From Haliotis asinina (taxonomy: Eukaryota > Mollusca > Gastropoda > Lepetellida > Haliotidae), in assembly GCF_037392515.1 (NCBI RefSeq), contig NC_090280.1, forward strand, positions 61,455,504 through 61,519,503: DNA of 64,000 bases, written 5' to 3'. A program made the position numbers and the translations under genes. Every line of letters begins with the position of its first letter. Position 1 is the first letter of the stretch. Below, piece after piece: positions 34,534 through 48,100 of the stretch. The notes below the pieces were generated by a model. The model made no database searches, had not been told where the DNA came from, and saw only the letters and a program-made list of their open reading frames with translations.

Positions 34534-34815
34534 AGTGAGTGTGACCCGTGAAGGTCCGAGGTAGAATAGGCCTTCAGCAACCCGTGCTTGCTATAAAAGA
34601 CGACTATGCTTGTCGTAAGAGGCGACTAACGGGATCGGGTGGTCAGGCTCGCTGACTTGGTTGACACATGTCATCGGTTCCCAATTGTGCAGATCGATGC
34701 TCATGCTGTTGATCACTGGACAGTCTGGTCCATACTCGATTATTTACAGACCGCCGCCATGTAGCTGGAATATTGCCGAGTGCATCGTAAAACTAAATTC
34801 ACTCACTCGCGCACT
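34534..34815 (+). repeat. SINE family 1, full length
   Basis: GTGACCCGTGAAGGTCCGAG, CTTCAGCAACCCGTGCTTGC, GGGATCGGGTGGTCAGGCTC, GTTGACACATGTCATCGG and AAACTAAATTCACTCACTCG. Near consensus. Confidence 0.92.
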
Positions 34816-34817
34816 CA

Positions 34818-35080
34818 GTGAGTGTAGTTTTAGCCGCACTCAACAATATTCCACCCATATGGTTATTTTTTAACGTCACAGAGCAATATGTTTGTAAGTA
34901 ATCGAGTCTGGACCAGACAACCCGGTGATCAACGATGTGAGCATCAATCTACGCAGTTTTGATACGATGACATGTATCAACCACGTCAACCTAATCTGAC
35001 CACCCAATCACGTTAATTTCCTCATAAGACCAGCATGTGTTCGTGAAGACCAATTCTAACCCACATCACGGATCAAGGGG
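34818..35080 (-). repeat. SINE family 1, tail to tail with the previous copy
   Basis: AGTGAGTGTAGTTTTAGCCG, TGGACCAGACAACCCGGTGA and CTGACCACCCAATCACGTTA, with an insertion near 34870. Together with the copy at 34534 it forms a 0.55-kb inverted pair. Confidence 0.82.
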
Positions 35081-36877
35081 ATTTCAACCCACGACCACAG
35101 ACTGACGACAGGCGTCAGACAAGCAACCCTGTACAGAGAATTAGACGAACACACCCCTCACGCCCCTTGTGGGAAGAAGACCAACGACACAAATTTAGAA
35201 ATAATCATAAGTTTATTGGAAGTATTATAACAAAGAATAAAATTCTACCTGACAATACGAGTGACATTGTACAGAGCAAAAAATGAGTTCAAAACAGTTG
35301 ACAAGCAACAATCGTGAACATTTTAAAATTCATGTAATGATGTCGATCTTATCAACAACATGTCAACTAAAAATATTTACCTTCCATAACATGATTTGTT
35401 CAGTATATTTTCATCATGTGACATGGCACGGGTTATAAAACTCGTTTTGATAAAAAACAAAGAAAGATGTATCACTTGTTCTCACCCTTACTATTCAGAA
35501 ACACATTGAAAGAACATAATCAAGTGTAACTCCAAATCAATTACGACCAAAACAGCGAAGACCAATCTAATGAGATTCACGAGTATCAAGAGTAATTAGG
35601 GCTTAGTTAGTGGTCATCTTGCCACTAAACTCACTCACGCACTCACTCAACCACTCAAAAATGCGAATACGCATTTTCAAAATCTACGAGTATAATACCT
35701 TTGAGACGTTCGGCTCCAGTTGACTTTGGGGTAAAAGTATACAGTATATTTAAGTATGCTAATTCACGCACCTACTAGAGAAAATCATTATGGACACAAA
35801 CTGCAGCTGAGGTTATGATAAGCAACAATCAACGTGTTTAGGACTTAACTATAAAACAAAAAACCACAAACTCACAACGATACTCGTGTCAGAAGACCGT
35901 GATTGATGCATGCCTACGTACAAGCAAGGTGTCAATCACCGGATTGATTAGTCTGTAATTGATCAGTTACAGCTTTCTGTCATATACCTGGAATCCTTAG
36001 CTGGAATTTACTGCAACGCAACCTATGCTTACACTTATTGCAGGGCCCGAGCGATTTAATTTGACGGGTGGTTAGTAAAAGTTTCGCAGTTTGTTTATTC
36101 ACACACACACAAAAACAACTATTGGTGGTACATGAGAAACGTGCAATATAGATCCGCATATGATAATATAACCAATCAAGATGACAGCAATATAATGTTA
36201 ATACACATATTTCGTGAATAGTTCAATGAAATGTGACAAAAATATGTTAACATGATTCTCATGCAGTTGCAAGTAACTAAAAATGGTGTTGATTTTTCCC
36301 TTGTCTTGCTCCCGTGTTGAATGGGAAGAATTGGAATATTTGATTATGTAACATGGCAGTGGATTTTGTATTCTGATACATATTCTTTACTAAGCTAGGA
36401 AATTTACCTGATATTCCGCAGTTTAGCAGTTGTACCAGCCCTGGTACAAGCCGTGATATTGCTGTAATATTGCTAAAAGTGACGTATGGCTGAAGTCCCT
36501 CACGTTGATACAGGCGTCTGACATCGTACCCCTACCAGCCAGAATCGACGCCCACACTATTGCCTGGTTCAGAATAAGTACTTTAAAAAGAACGTCGCCA
36601 TGTTACCAATTTCGGCCTTAAACAAACCAAACGCAAACGAAGACAGTGTTTGCTTTCGTTTTAAGTGTTCTACTAAAATGTACGTAACAATGATCTTTTG
36701 ATGGGTAAGTGTTTATGTTTGATTATTGTAAATCTTTGCATTGTAGACATTCTACATGTACTATGATTTAAGTACAGTTCCTATAGCCTTAACTGCCTAG
36801 ATACGTGCAGAAACCTATCGAGAGGTTTAGATGCCGGTTCGGCCTGATTGTGTTTGTTAGCTCCTTACCGGTGCCAA
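35081..36877. other. 1.8-kb spacer without recognised gene
   Basis: Two SINE remnants: a degenerate family-1 stretch at about 35925-36030 and a family-2 tail at 36447-36500 (GCCGTGATATTGCTGTAATA). The rest is AT-rich and unassigned. Confidence 0.45.
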
Positions 36878-37036
36878 GCACGGGGCTGTGGGGTAGTGAT
36901 TAAAACGTTGTGTCGTCACGCAGAAGACCCCACACGTTTGATTCCCACATGGGTACAATGTCTGAAGCCCATTTGTGGTGTCCCTTGCCGTCGTACTGCT
37001 AGGATAAAAGCGGCGTAAAACTATACTCACTTTTGC
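36878..37036 (+). repeat. SINE family 2
   Basis: GGGGCTGTGGGGTAGTGATT, GTCACGCAGAAGACC and CACATGGGTACAATGTCTGA, with AAAGCGGCGTAAAACTATAC at the end. Confidence 0.83.
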
Positions 37037-37296
37037 ACCCACGCAGGGGTTTTGCCTGGGGTCTATAGTACCTACGATATTTCGGGCTATCCTTCAACTT
37101 CAACATCAAGCTGAACGTCCCTACTGAAACAATGTTCAGCTATTACATATTACGAACACGATGTATTCATCATGTTCGTCCAACTTCTAAATGCCTATGA
37201 AAGGCTACGTTCCTTTGTATGTCAGTCTATATACTTTCGCCTTCATCTTCAATAATGTATTCTAACATGCTAAATTGCTGCCAAATTGCTTTTGGC

Positions 37297-40200
37297 TCAG
37301 TATCTTGAACCTTCATTGCCATCCTCGTCATCTTCATCTTCATCTTCTTCATTTTCGTGACCAAAATGTCCTTCTTCATCCTCGTCCTCACCATCAAGTC
37401 CAATGATCACAACAACGTCCACATCTTCATCAATATCTACCTCTGCCATTGCTTCCTCCAATACAACAAAGTCATCATCGTACCCAAACCCGTCCACAGA
37501 ATCGACATCGTCCTCATCAGCGTCAACGACATCGGTGCCAGACGCCACCCATCTGTCTGGAACTCGAGGAAATACAGCACTACCTGTAAATTGTTCGGTT
37601 CTTGGAGCAGCTTGGTTCTTCTTTACATCAAGATTGTCAGTTCTTGAAGCAACCTCGTTCTTGTCGTGAAGATTATCGGCTCCAGATGCTGCTTCGCGTT
37701 CCTTTGCATCGAGATGATCGGGTCTAGATTCTACTTGAAGCCCTTTCACTCTACTAGCATCTGGTCTTTTTCGACGCATACTTCTAGAGTGTCGGATAAC
37801 CCGGACCTGCAACATGACGTTGATCAAACGTGAGTGAAGTTTACAAATTATGGATGACAAGATCTAGCTTATTGCACAGACAACGTTTCGATGTAGATTT
37901 GTACACGTTATCAAACTAAAAGTGACTAGAACCAAATGATAAGAAGTATTTATGTGTACTATGTTTTGACAAACAGCAGATTAACATGGTATGTTTTGAC
38001 AATCAGCAGATTAACATGGTAAGAACAACAACAGGTGATGAAGCCAATAAACAATGGAGATAAGTTTGTAAACACAAGCCAATAAGGGGCTTCATAGTGT
38101 TTACAGTTTCATTTAATCGTGCACAGGCCGATGGTATGTCGTATCCTTGGTCTTTGCTGATCAAAGGTTTGTGGCGGCAGATTTCGCTAACTGTCAAAAT
38201 CTCGGTAGTTAAGGTTTTATGTTCCTTTATGAGTGTATCAACGGGAAGGAGCAACACAAGGAGTCACCACATTTACAGCACCCCCTAGCACCCCTCTGAG
38301 GGGTTCTTTTTGGAGGGTGGATTCCTGTTTGGTTTATTGTACCTTTCGGAAGGAAACTTTCCATTGAAAAATCAAAACTGATCTGTCAGTACGCGACATA
38401 GAAATAGAAAATGAACACGGTTTGTACATTATCAAAGATTATGTGATGGGGGTGCCAGTGCTCTAGTCAAAATACATGAACTGTTTAAACGTGCAACTCC
38501 TTTGTGTGTGTGTGTGTGTGTGTGTTGTAAATGTTCCACTGTGTAATGTGTCTTTCACACTAAAAGCTATGTGAATGGTTTAATTGTGTTATTATGTATC
38601 TTGTATTAGCACATGACACCCTTCTTCTTTCTTGTATGGTTTAAACATATTTATTTCCAAAGGAGGAATCGGATTGGTAAACAAGCAGTATATTGCTTAT
38701 GTGAACACCGCATGTTCTTTCTTGTATCTCTGTATGTATAATGCTTTCTTGCATATGGGAGACCTTTCATACAGTAGTCCACTTTGAATTCAATTATTCA
38801 AACATGCGCACATATAATCCCATTCTCTAAAGACACATAAAGGGGAGTCAATGGCTGTCCACCAACCATGCTTGGGCCATGATTCGAATCGTATACATAC
38901 CCGTGTATAACGAACTCGCTAATAACGACCTGATTTTTCCCTCACATCTGTACACTTTCATCAAAATGCGCCAAACGTACTAGGGTTATAACTAACAAAC
39001 CTTAGTGAAACGTTCGTTACAGGTGTATTTTATTGTATGCAAATATCAACAACTACACATCGAACATTTTTGTTTCTCTGCTATTGGCAGGTGCTCCTTT
39101 CATCTTCTGCAGGTCCCAGAAACCTATGCTGTTCTTATGAGGCGATGCAGGTTCGTGTAAACATACTTACTTACTCGGATGATAATGTATCATCGTATAC
39201 AACTGTAAACATCGATGCTCACACCATCGATCGCTGTATGAACAGTTCCGCCACTCAACCAGTCACAGCGATGTTCTACTTTTCTTCCAAATATCTTTTT
39301 GCGCTATTTTGTCCCGCAAGCGCTAACGATATCAAAGCCTTTACAGCCACATGTCGTATTACCGAGAGCATGCCGTATGTAAAGAATAACAGCAAATATG
39401 GTAATTATTGCGACTAGAATAGCCATGACAGGCGTTTCTTAGTGATGCCCGTCCCAGCAATATCTGGTTCAGATATGATCATTTACTGGCAGACATGTGG
39501 ATGGGGCATTCAACAACAAACTCACCCTCTGGAGATGTTCCTGGCGTTTCTTCGCTCCTATTTCCGGTTTTGTGTATGGACTTTCCCTGGCCAAGTCTTC
39601 CTCTGATACTGAAGAATACAATACACACAATATACAATACACACAATATACAATACAATACAATGTACCATCACTGTTGTGTTGATATCATCCAAGGAGA
39701 AATGTTTTCACTTTGTTTGAGATACTTTCCTTCAATATCACTGATAAATGTAACTGTAGTACCCTTAATCAGAGCGTCATTTGGACAAGTTGTTATTGTG
39801 TGCTTCAAGGCATATTTGAGCAACTGCCGTTTCCATATTACGAATAATAAGGTAATATTGCCCATTCTCCCGCTAAGTATAACATAATTCATAACCACTC
39901 ACCCCTTTCCGTAATCTACAAATACAGAAGGTCATTACACCTGAACGTTCTGATTTTCATTCAGTTCTTGTAAGTATTTATCCCACAACGATACCGGACC
40001 ACTTCGATGCTCCAGTGATATATACGTAATCGCCTTCAATCACTAATTGCCGATCCTTATCTGGGTTATACCCGCCTGATCAAAACTATGTTAACCGCCT
40101 TCAATCACTAACTGCCGACCCTTATCTGGGTTATACCCGCCTGATCAAAACAATGCTAAACGCCAGCAAATGAGTATTTCTTGTTCAGGAGACTTAACGC

Positions 40201-43200
40201 CGTTTGTCATGAAAGAAAGGGTACAGTCCTTAACGGTTATTTCAACTTCATAAGAAGAAGTTCATATGCGACTATACCCCTTATATAATAAATGTTCTGT
40301 TTAGTTAATCTTCCCTTAAACGGCGCTACGCGTCGAATTTTAAAGGTACAAAAATACCATTGAAGCAGGGACCTACATAGATTTTTGCCCCCAACAGGAG
40401 TTCCGACCACCACCAGCAATGCAACATATTTTTCGGACTAAGCGACAGCTCACGTAACCAAATATGTAAGGGATGTTATATCAAGGTTTGCAATCAATCA
40501 ATCCCTTTCCGGGACTATTATCTGTAAAGTAGTAGAGGAGCGGCTGGGTAGCCTAGCGGTTAAAGGTTTCGCTCATCACGCCGGAGACCCACGTTCGATT
40601 CCCAACGTACAATATTTGGAGCCCACTTTGGTGTCCCCCGCCGTAATACTGCTTGAGTATTTGCTAAAATCGGCGTCAAACTAGACACACTCACTCACTC
40701 ACTCAGTCAGTATCCTCCAGGAAAGTGGAATAAATATCAGATATAAATGTCACATTTGACCACTTTTCATAAGACACTGCGGTTTTTTTTAATTAAAAGC
40801 TGAATACATCGTAGAAGTTGCATCAAAGATATGATGTGGAGAAGGCAGAACCATACTGGTACACATCGAAGACAATAAAATAACATCTACCAAAGCAAGG
40901 CTTCACACCCTAGATTGGTGTTCAAGAGGACGTGTTCTTCCTACCAGGTATGCCGTTCTTGAACCACGGATGGTTGAGGATATTTGGCCAGTTGAGTCGA
41001 CTGTGCTGATCACACACCAGAAGCCTCCGGAGCAGGTCCGTCAGCTTGCTGCTCATCTTCTTCGGGAGCTCTACAGAACGATGGAGCTTGCACAGAGCTT
41101 TTAGGCTTTTTGTTTCGAATAGTCGTTTACCAACAAACAGTTCGTATATAATGCACCCCAGAGCCCTGGAAAGGAATGGTTGACTACTTCAGGCAGTGCT
41201 CTCTGTATGATAACCACGCACTTTCAGTCAGTTTCTAGGCAATACCAATGTTTGTATACTACATGGATGTATTTATATCCTGACTATTGTTTACAAATAG
41301 TATTATGATTATTATTTACAATGTTATATATAGCTGCCCTGTGGATGTAAACCTGTAGAACAGTACATGATGCAAACGAAATTTCCTTGGATATAATAAA
41401 AACATTTATCTTATCTGAAAATGGTAAGTGCTCGAATTGGTCCTCGTTCCGAACGATCGTAGCGCTGTGAACGTCAAACGTTTAAGTTAAAGATGTTACC
41501 GACATCATAACCGAACGATCGTAGTGCTGTGAACGTCAAACGTTTAAGTTAAAGATGTTACCGACATCATAACCGAACGATCGTAGCGCTGTGAAAGTCA
41601 AACGTTTAAGTTAAAGATGTTACCGACATCATAACCGAACGATCGTAGCGCTGTGAACGTCAAACGTTTAAGTTAAAGATGTTACCGACATCATAACCGA
41701 ACGATCGTAGCGCTGTGAACGTCAAACGTTTAAGTTAAAGATGTTACCGACATCATAACCGAACGATCGTAGCGCTGTGAAAGTCAAACGTTTAAGTTAA
41801 AGATGTTACCGACATCATAACCGAACGATCGTAGCGCTGTGAACGTCAAACGTTTAAGTTAAAGATGTTACCGACATCATAACCGAACGATCGTAGCGCT
41901 GTGAAAGTCAAACGTTTAAGTTAAAGATGTTACCGACATCTTAACCGAACGATCGTAGCGCTGTGAACGTCAAACGTTTAAGTTAAAGATGTTACCGACA
42001 TCATAACCGAACGATCGTAGCGCTGTGAACGTCAAACGTTTAAGTTAAAGATGTTACCGACATCATAACCGAACGATCGTAGCGCTGTGAACGTCAAACG
42101 TTTAAGTTAAAGATGTTACCGACATCTTAACCGAACGATCGTAGCGCTGTGAACGTCAAACGTTTAAGTTAAAGATGTTACCGACATCATAACCGAACGA
42201 TCGTAGCGCTGTGAACGTCAAACGTTTAAGTTAAAGATGTTACCGACATCATAACCGAACGATCGTAGCGCTGTGAACGTCAAACGTTTAAGTTAAAGAT
42301 GTTACCGACATCATAACCGAACGATCGTAGCGCTGTGAAAGTCAAACGTTTAAGTTAAAGATGTTACCGACATCATAACCGAACGATCGTAGCGCTGTGA
42401 AAGTCAAACGTTTAAGTTAAAGATGTTACCGACATCTTAACCGAACGATCGTAGCGCTGTGAACGTCAAACGTTTAAGTTAAAGATGTTACCGACATCAT
42501 AACCGAACGATCGTAGCGCTGTGAACGTCAAACGTTTAAGTTAAAGATGTTACCGACATCTTAACCGAACGATCGTAGCGCTGTGAAAGTCAAACGTTTA
42601 AGTTAAAGATGTTACCGACATCATAACCGAACGATCGTAGCGCTGTGAACGTCAAACGTTTAAGTTAAAGATGTTACCGACATCATAACCGAACGATCGT
42701 AGCGCTGTGAACGTCAAACGTTTAAGTTAAAGATGTTACCGACATCATAACCGAACGATCGTAGCGCTGTGAAAGTCAAACGTTTAAGTTAAAGATGCTA
42801 CCGACATCATAACCGAACGATCGTAGCGCTGTGAAAGTCAAACGTTTAAGTTAAAGATGTTACCGACATCATAACCGAACGATCGTAGCGCTGTGAACGT
42901 CAAACGTTTAAGTTAAAGATGTTACCGACATCTTAAGCATGATCATCGTTTTGTTCATACCTGTCCCTGGGTCACTGAGTTGTTCCTTTAACTTAAATCT
43001 AAATCACTCAGTGTGTAGAATTTCCTTAATCATTACTAACTTCTTCTGAACAGTTAGTTAAGTTCTTCTGTACCATGAGGATGTTTGTCACTGACGATGA
43101 AAGAATGATCGGTCCAGGTATTTACAAAGCGATTTTAAATGTGATTCACTGCATTAAAAATAAATGCTTCTCGGGCACGTTTTTCGAAAGTGACGAGGCC

Positions 43201-45085
43201 GGTAGGACTTTTTTTTCAATTTTTTATTTTGTGACGAGGGAGAAACACTTTTTTTTTTCGCTCTCAGAAATACAGACTGGAAAGTTGAGCGCGTGTTAAT
43301 AGGTTGCAGATTCAGTCATACTTGTTCTTACATTCATTCTTATAGTGGACAAATGGATGATGGGGACGTGGCCAAGTGTCAAAATTATTTTTTTTTAAAT
43401 GGCAATATGGTTAATAAATAGTTACGCGTACAAGTAAAAGTGACGCGCCGATGCCCGAGAAACATTTCACCTTTTTCATTTGCCTAAGGTTTAGTTTTCA
43501 AACGCCTGTTACATTCAGGAACATTAAATTCAGGACAAAATGAAGATATATATCCATGAAGAGTAATAGTCAACTGAAATATTTACCAAATGTCCACCTT
43601 CTCTGTATAATGGACAAACGCCTCGGGACCAAAGAGCTCCGGTGCCATGTAGATAAGCGTTCCCTGTTAATGAAAATATTACATTGTAAGGAAGCGTTCT
43701 CTTGACTAGCAGCTTTCCTTTGAGTGACCTTGATTGAAGCAAAGTAAGTGCTTCCGGTATAATTTCATATGCACCCATTTCTTGTCATTTCATAGTAAGT
43801 GCTGTTACATTTTATCGATTGTTGATGGACAGTCCCTTGTGACCCTCAGTTTTCACGGGACATCATTAACTGAAATTTTCTTTAAAAAAAACCCATGAAT
43901 AGCTAACCTGGATAGTTCTTGCATAGTATTTTTCTTGCATCATTCGCGCGAATCCAAAGTCACAAATTTTAATTGTGTTGTTCTGGGTGACGAGAATGTT
44001 CTGTGGTTTGAGGTCCCTGTGCAGCACCTTCTCGGAGTGGAGGTAGTACAGCCCAGAACAGATCTGGCACGAGAGCTCGCGCACCTGAAACGTAGTGATT
44101 ATTGAGGGATTATGTACAATGATGCGGTGTTAAGAGCTGCACATGTGAAAGTGGAATAAATTCAAACAAGCTGGTAACTGTCATACTTTAATCTGACGGT
44201 TGTTGCACATTTTGGTCCAGCAAGTGAGTATTGTTATACGCAGAAATATTCAAGCTATATCACAGCTGGGGTCACCAGAAATGTTCAGTCACTGTATCCA
44301 TGTGAGGAATCGAACCCAGATGTTGGGAATGATCAGCCAACACATTAACCGCTTAGCTACCCCGCTACTCTTTTGGAGCGGATGAGATGGAAAGTCGCAT
44401 TCAAGATTATTTGATGTAGTAATGTGCATGCACGTACAGACTGAAACGGCACTGATAATATATTTCAGTGCTCAGGTGGCACCCGTTAAATTATTTAAAT
44501 AATACCCACCATGATTCATTTAATCGAAAAATGAAATAATTTGACCAGTTCAAATTATAGAAAAGCAGTTTGTGCACACCAGGAATTTATTTGTTGGTAC
44601 ACTCAATTTCACAACTTAACATGGGCGTGGCCATTTTGAATTCCACTGCCCATGACAGGAAATCCCGGTTTGGATGATAACAGTTTGTGGGTTAAAGGTC
44701 TGGGACAAATGCTAGTGAAATCCTGCTCGCATGTTGACAGGTTTGTATGATGTTTATAGATATATTAAACAATACACTGAAATGACATACTGTTGCCAAG
44801 TCTAGATCGTCAAAAGGAACGGTCATATCTAATTTAACAAAGGCACACCCAAAATGTCTTTCTTGTCTCCTGTGGCAGTTCTATCTCTAAAGCATGAGAA
44901 CGGATTGTTAATGATTGGGACACCAAGGGACACCAAGGACAGGCACCTAGTCTGAGCACTGACAACTGCTAGGCGCGAAGGTATATTATTATTTGGGATT
45001 ATCAGTCGAAGTCACATCGTTTGCCTGTCGCCGTCCTAGGCAATATCGTGTAAGAGATGGAGTGTGCGAGAGTCAGAGGGAATAA

Positions 45086-45117
<32 letters not shown>

Positions 45118-48100
45118 GGGAGCCAGTCGAAGACAATCACACATTGTCGCAGCAAACGGCAATATTCCGCGGGAGTGTATGAGAGATAGTGATCGAGAGA
45201 GAGAGAGTGATCGATCGAGAGAGAGTGATCGAGAGAGAGATAGAGAGTGATCGAGAGAGAGGGTGATCTAGAGAGAGAGAAAGTGATCGAGAGAGAGAGT
45301 GATCGAGAGAGATAGAGAGTGATCGAGAGAGAAAGAGATCGAGAGTGATCGAGAGAGATATAGAGTGATCGAGAGAGAGGGTGATTGAGAGAGAGAGAGA
45401 GAGAGAGAAAGTGACCGAGAGAGAGTGATCAAGAGAGAGGGTGATCGAGAGATAGAGTGATCGAGAGACTGATCGAGAGAGAGTGATCGAGAGAGAGGGT
45501 GATCGAGAGATAGAGTGATCGAGAGACTGATCGAGAGAGAGTGATCGAGAGAGTGATCGAGAGTGATCGAGAGAGAGTGACAGAGAGAGTGATTGAGAGA
45601 GAGAGAAAGAGAAAGAGAGAGGTGGGGGGTTGGGGAAAGAGTGCATGTCTGTCTGCATGGACGATTGTCTGCATGCTTCTATCCCACTGGGACACACTGC
45701 CTCATGAACAAGCCTCTCAGTAACAGCACACTGAGTCTGAATCTACCAGTTCATGTCACGTCTATGATGACGAGTGCCTGGCATCTGCAAATGTCTCAGA
45801 TATGACATGACCAGGGTTCGAATGGCCGCTACGGAGAAACGCCGCATGCAGTGGCGAGCAAACGGGGAACTATTATTTGCCGGTCACACTTATCAGTTCT
45901 GTCGCTAATAAGTTTGACCGTATTGGCCCAGAAAGCTTGCGGTTTGGATGATTACTGTTCAAACGTCTATGTGATTAAACTAACATTTTTTTATAAATCG
46001 AAAACTTGGAAAACCAAACGATCCTATGGCAAAGGTGACGTCGTGTTTCGTAAGTATTTACTGTCAGAACTCTTTTTGCATTAAGCGATCATTGAAAGCA
46101 TTTCCCTATTCTAAAGACGCCGTAGATTTAATGATGAAAATTATCAGTCGAGTGCTCGATCAATCAAACTTCGTGGTATGTATACAATAATACCTCTTTA
46201 ACTAAAGACCCATTATTTCATCCTCAGTGAGACCATGTTACGCTGGAATATTATCTTCAACTTTGTTGTTTCATTGTATTCCTGAGGTCTTATCTGCAAC
46301 TTTGTTGTTTCAGAGTATTCCTGAGGTCTTATCTGCAACTTTGTTGTTTCATTGTATTCCTGAGGTCTTATCTGCAACTTTGTTGTTTCATTGTATTCCT
46401 GAGGTCTTATCTGCAACTTTGTTGTTTCAGAGTATTCCTGAGGTCTTATCTGCAACTTTGTTGTTTCATTGTATTCCTGAGGTCTTATCTGCAACTTTGT
46501 TGTTTCATTGTATTCCTGAGGTCTTATCTGCAACTTTGTTGTTTCATTGTATTCCTGAGGTCTTATCTGCAACTTTGTTGTTTCAGAGTATTCCTGAGGT
46601 CTTATCTGCAACTTTGTTGTTTCATTGTATTCCTGAGGTCTTATCTGCAACTTTGTTGTTTCAGAGTATTCCTGAGGTCTTATCTGCAACTTTGTTGTTT
46701 CAGAGTATTCCTGAGGTCTTATCTGCAACTTTGTTGTTTCAGAGTATTCCTGAGGTCTTGGAGGGAACAGATGTAACTACTCGTACCTTGTCTTCCTTGA
46801 ATTTCCCCTTAGGCTCTGCCCTCATAGCCTTGAACAATTCCTTGACAGCATATTCGAACACAAGCACGATCTGTAAATATACATGGAACAATATTATACA
46901 CAAGACACTACAGACTGACGCTTGACGGAACATACAGTATGTTTCAGTATACCAACTTTCGGCCTTGATAGTCCAGGAGACTGAATATGGCAAAGGCTTA
47001 AGGATGCTGGAGCAGTGGAACCCGTTAGTTCTGAACCTACATGCTTGTCAGTCTCGAAGTTGTCCAGCATCTGTACAATGTGCGGGTGTTCAAGTTTCTT
47101 GAGGAGGTGAATCTCGTTGCGAGCATCCTTGATGTGTTTCTCTGTAACATTCTTGGGGATGTACTTGAGCGCGCACACCTGGAACACCAGTTTTAGACTT
47201 GAAATTCACAATATGAGAAGGAAAACCTGAAATAATAAGTGAAGTTGAGTTCACTGTTTCAACAGCGCGTCTAAAAGGATTTTACGGACGCAGATGACCT
47301 TGAATACACACACGAACACACACCGAGACTCTCTCAGCCCGCATTATTTTCCCCTTTTCCAATTTGCATTGGGTTATTTGCTACAATCAAAGTTGTATAT
47401 AATCAAAAACTATAAGCGTTAGTCTAAGTGAGCTCGCAAAGACATTACATCCCTATATTATAAGGAATGTATCTTCACCAGCTAATCAGTGGCATGTCGA
47501 GGAAAGAGTGCCTGTCGGGGTCTGCTAACCCAAAACTTGGATTAAAAAGAGTCTGTTTGTTGTTATAAGTTTGTTTTATGATTTTCAAAAGAGTGCCGCA
47601 TTTCCCCCCAAAATATATCCCACACCTAGAGAATAAATTAGATCTTTACATTAGATGCCCATTTCACTCCATCAACACCTGTGAATTTTAATAACATATT
47701 ACATGCTAACTTTCCATATCTATTTCCTTGCAGACATACGATTCGTATCCTGAGTTTAATTATTAAATAACATCGATGTCAAACTTCAGCATGGTATTTC
47801 AGTGAGTCAGCACATTAGTACAGGTCTCAGGTCTAAGAACGAGGACGTGAACGAGCAAGCACGTCGCCATACTAGTGCAATGAAAGAATTCTGTGAATTA
47901 GTTCACAGATTGCAAATTCCAGCTTTATCACGACGGCCTGTAGATACTCAAGTCTGGACCAGACAGATGTTTTAACGAGGCAGGATCCACGTCATGGAAA
48001 AACTACGTCGTCCTTGACCTCAGATGCCCCCGCGTCATTTACGGCGGCGGGAATATGACCGACCAGGGGCCCGTTTCACAAAACTCTCGTAAGCCTAAGG

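Noticed and set aside
41450-42935. CRISPR-like regular array
   Set aside because: Contiguous 62-bp tandem units without distinct spacers, inside a eukaryotic intron.
45137-45697. 186-codon Ser/Leu-rich minus frame
   Set aside because: Translation of the GA/GTGATC satellite, with no independent coding evidence.
46213-46925. Long frames on both strands at the 39-bp array
   Set aside because: Products of a unit divisible by three. The only real exon here is kinase B exon 3 at 46787-46870.
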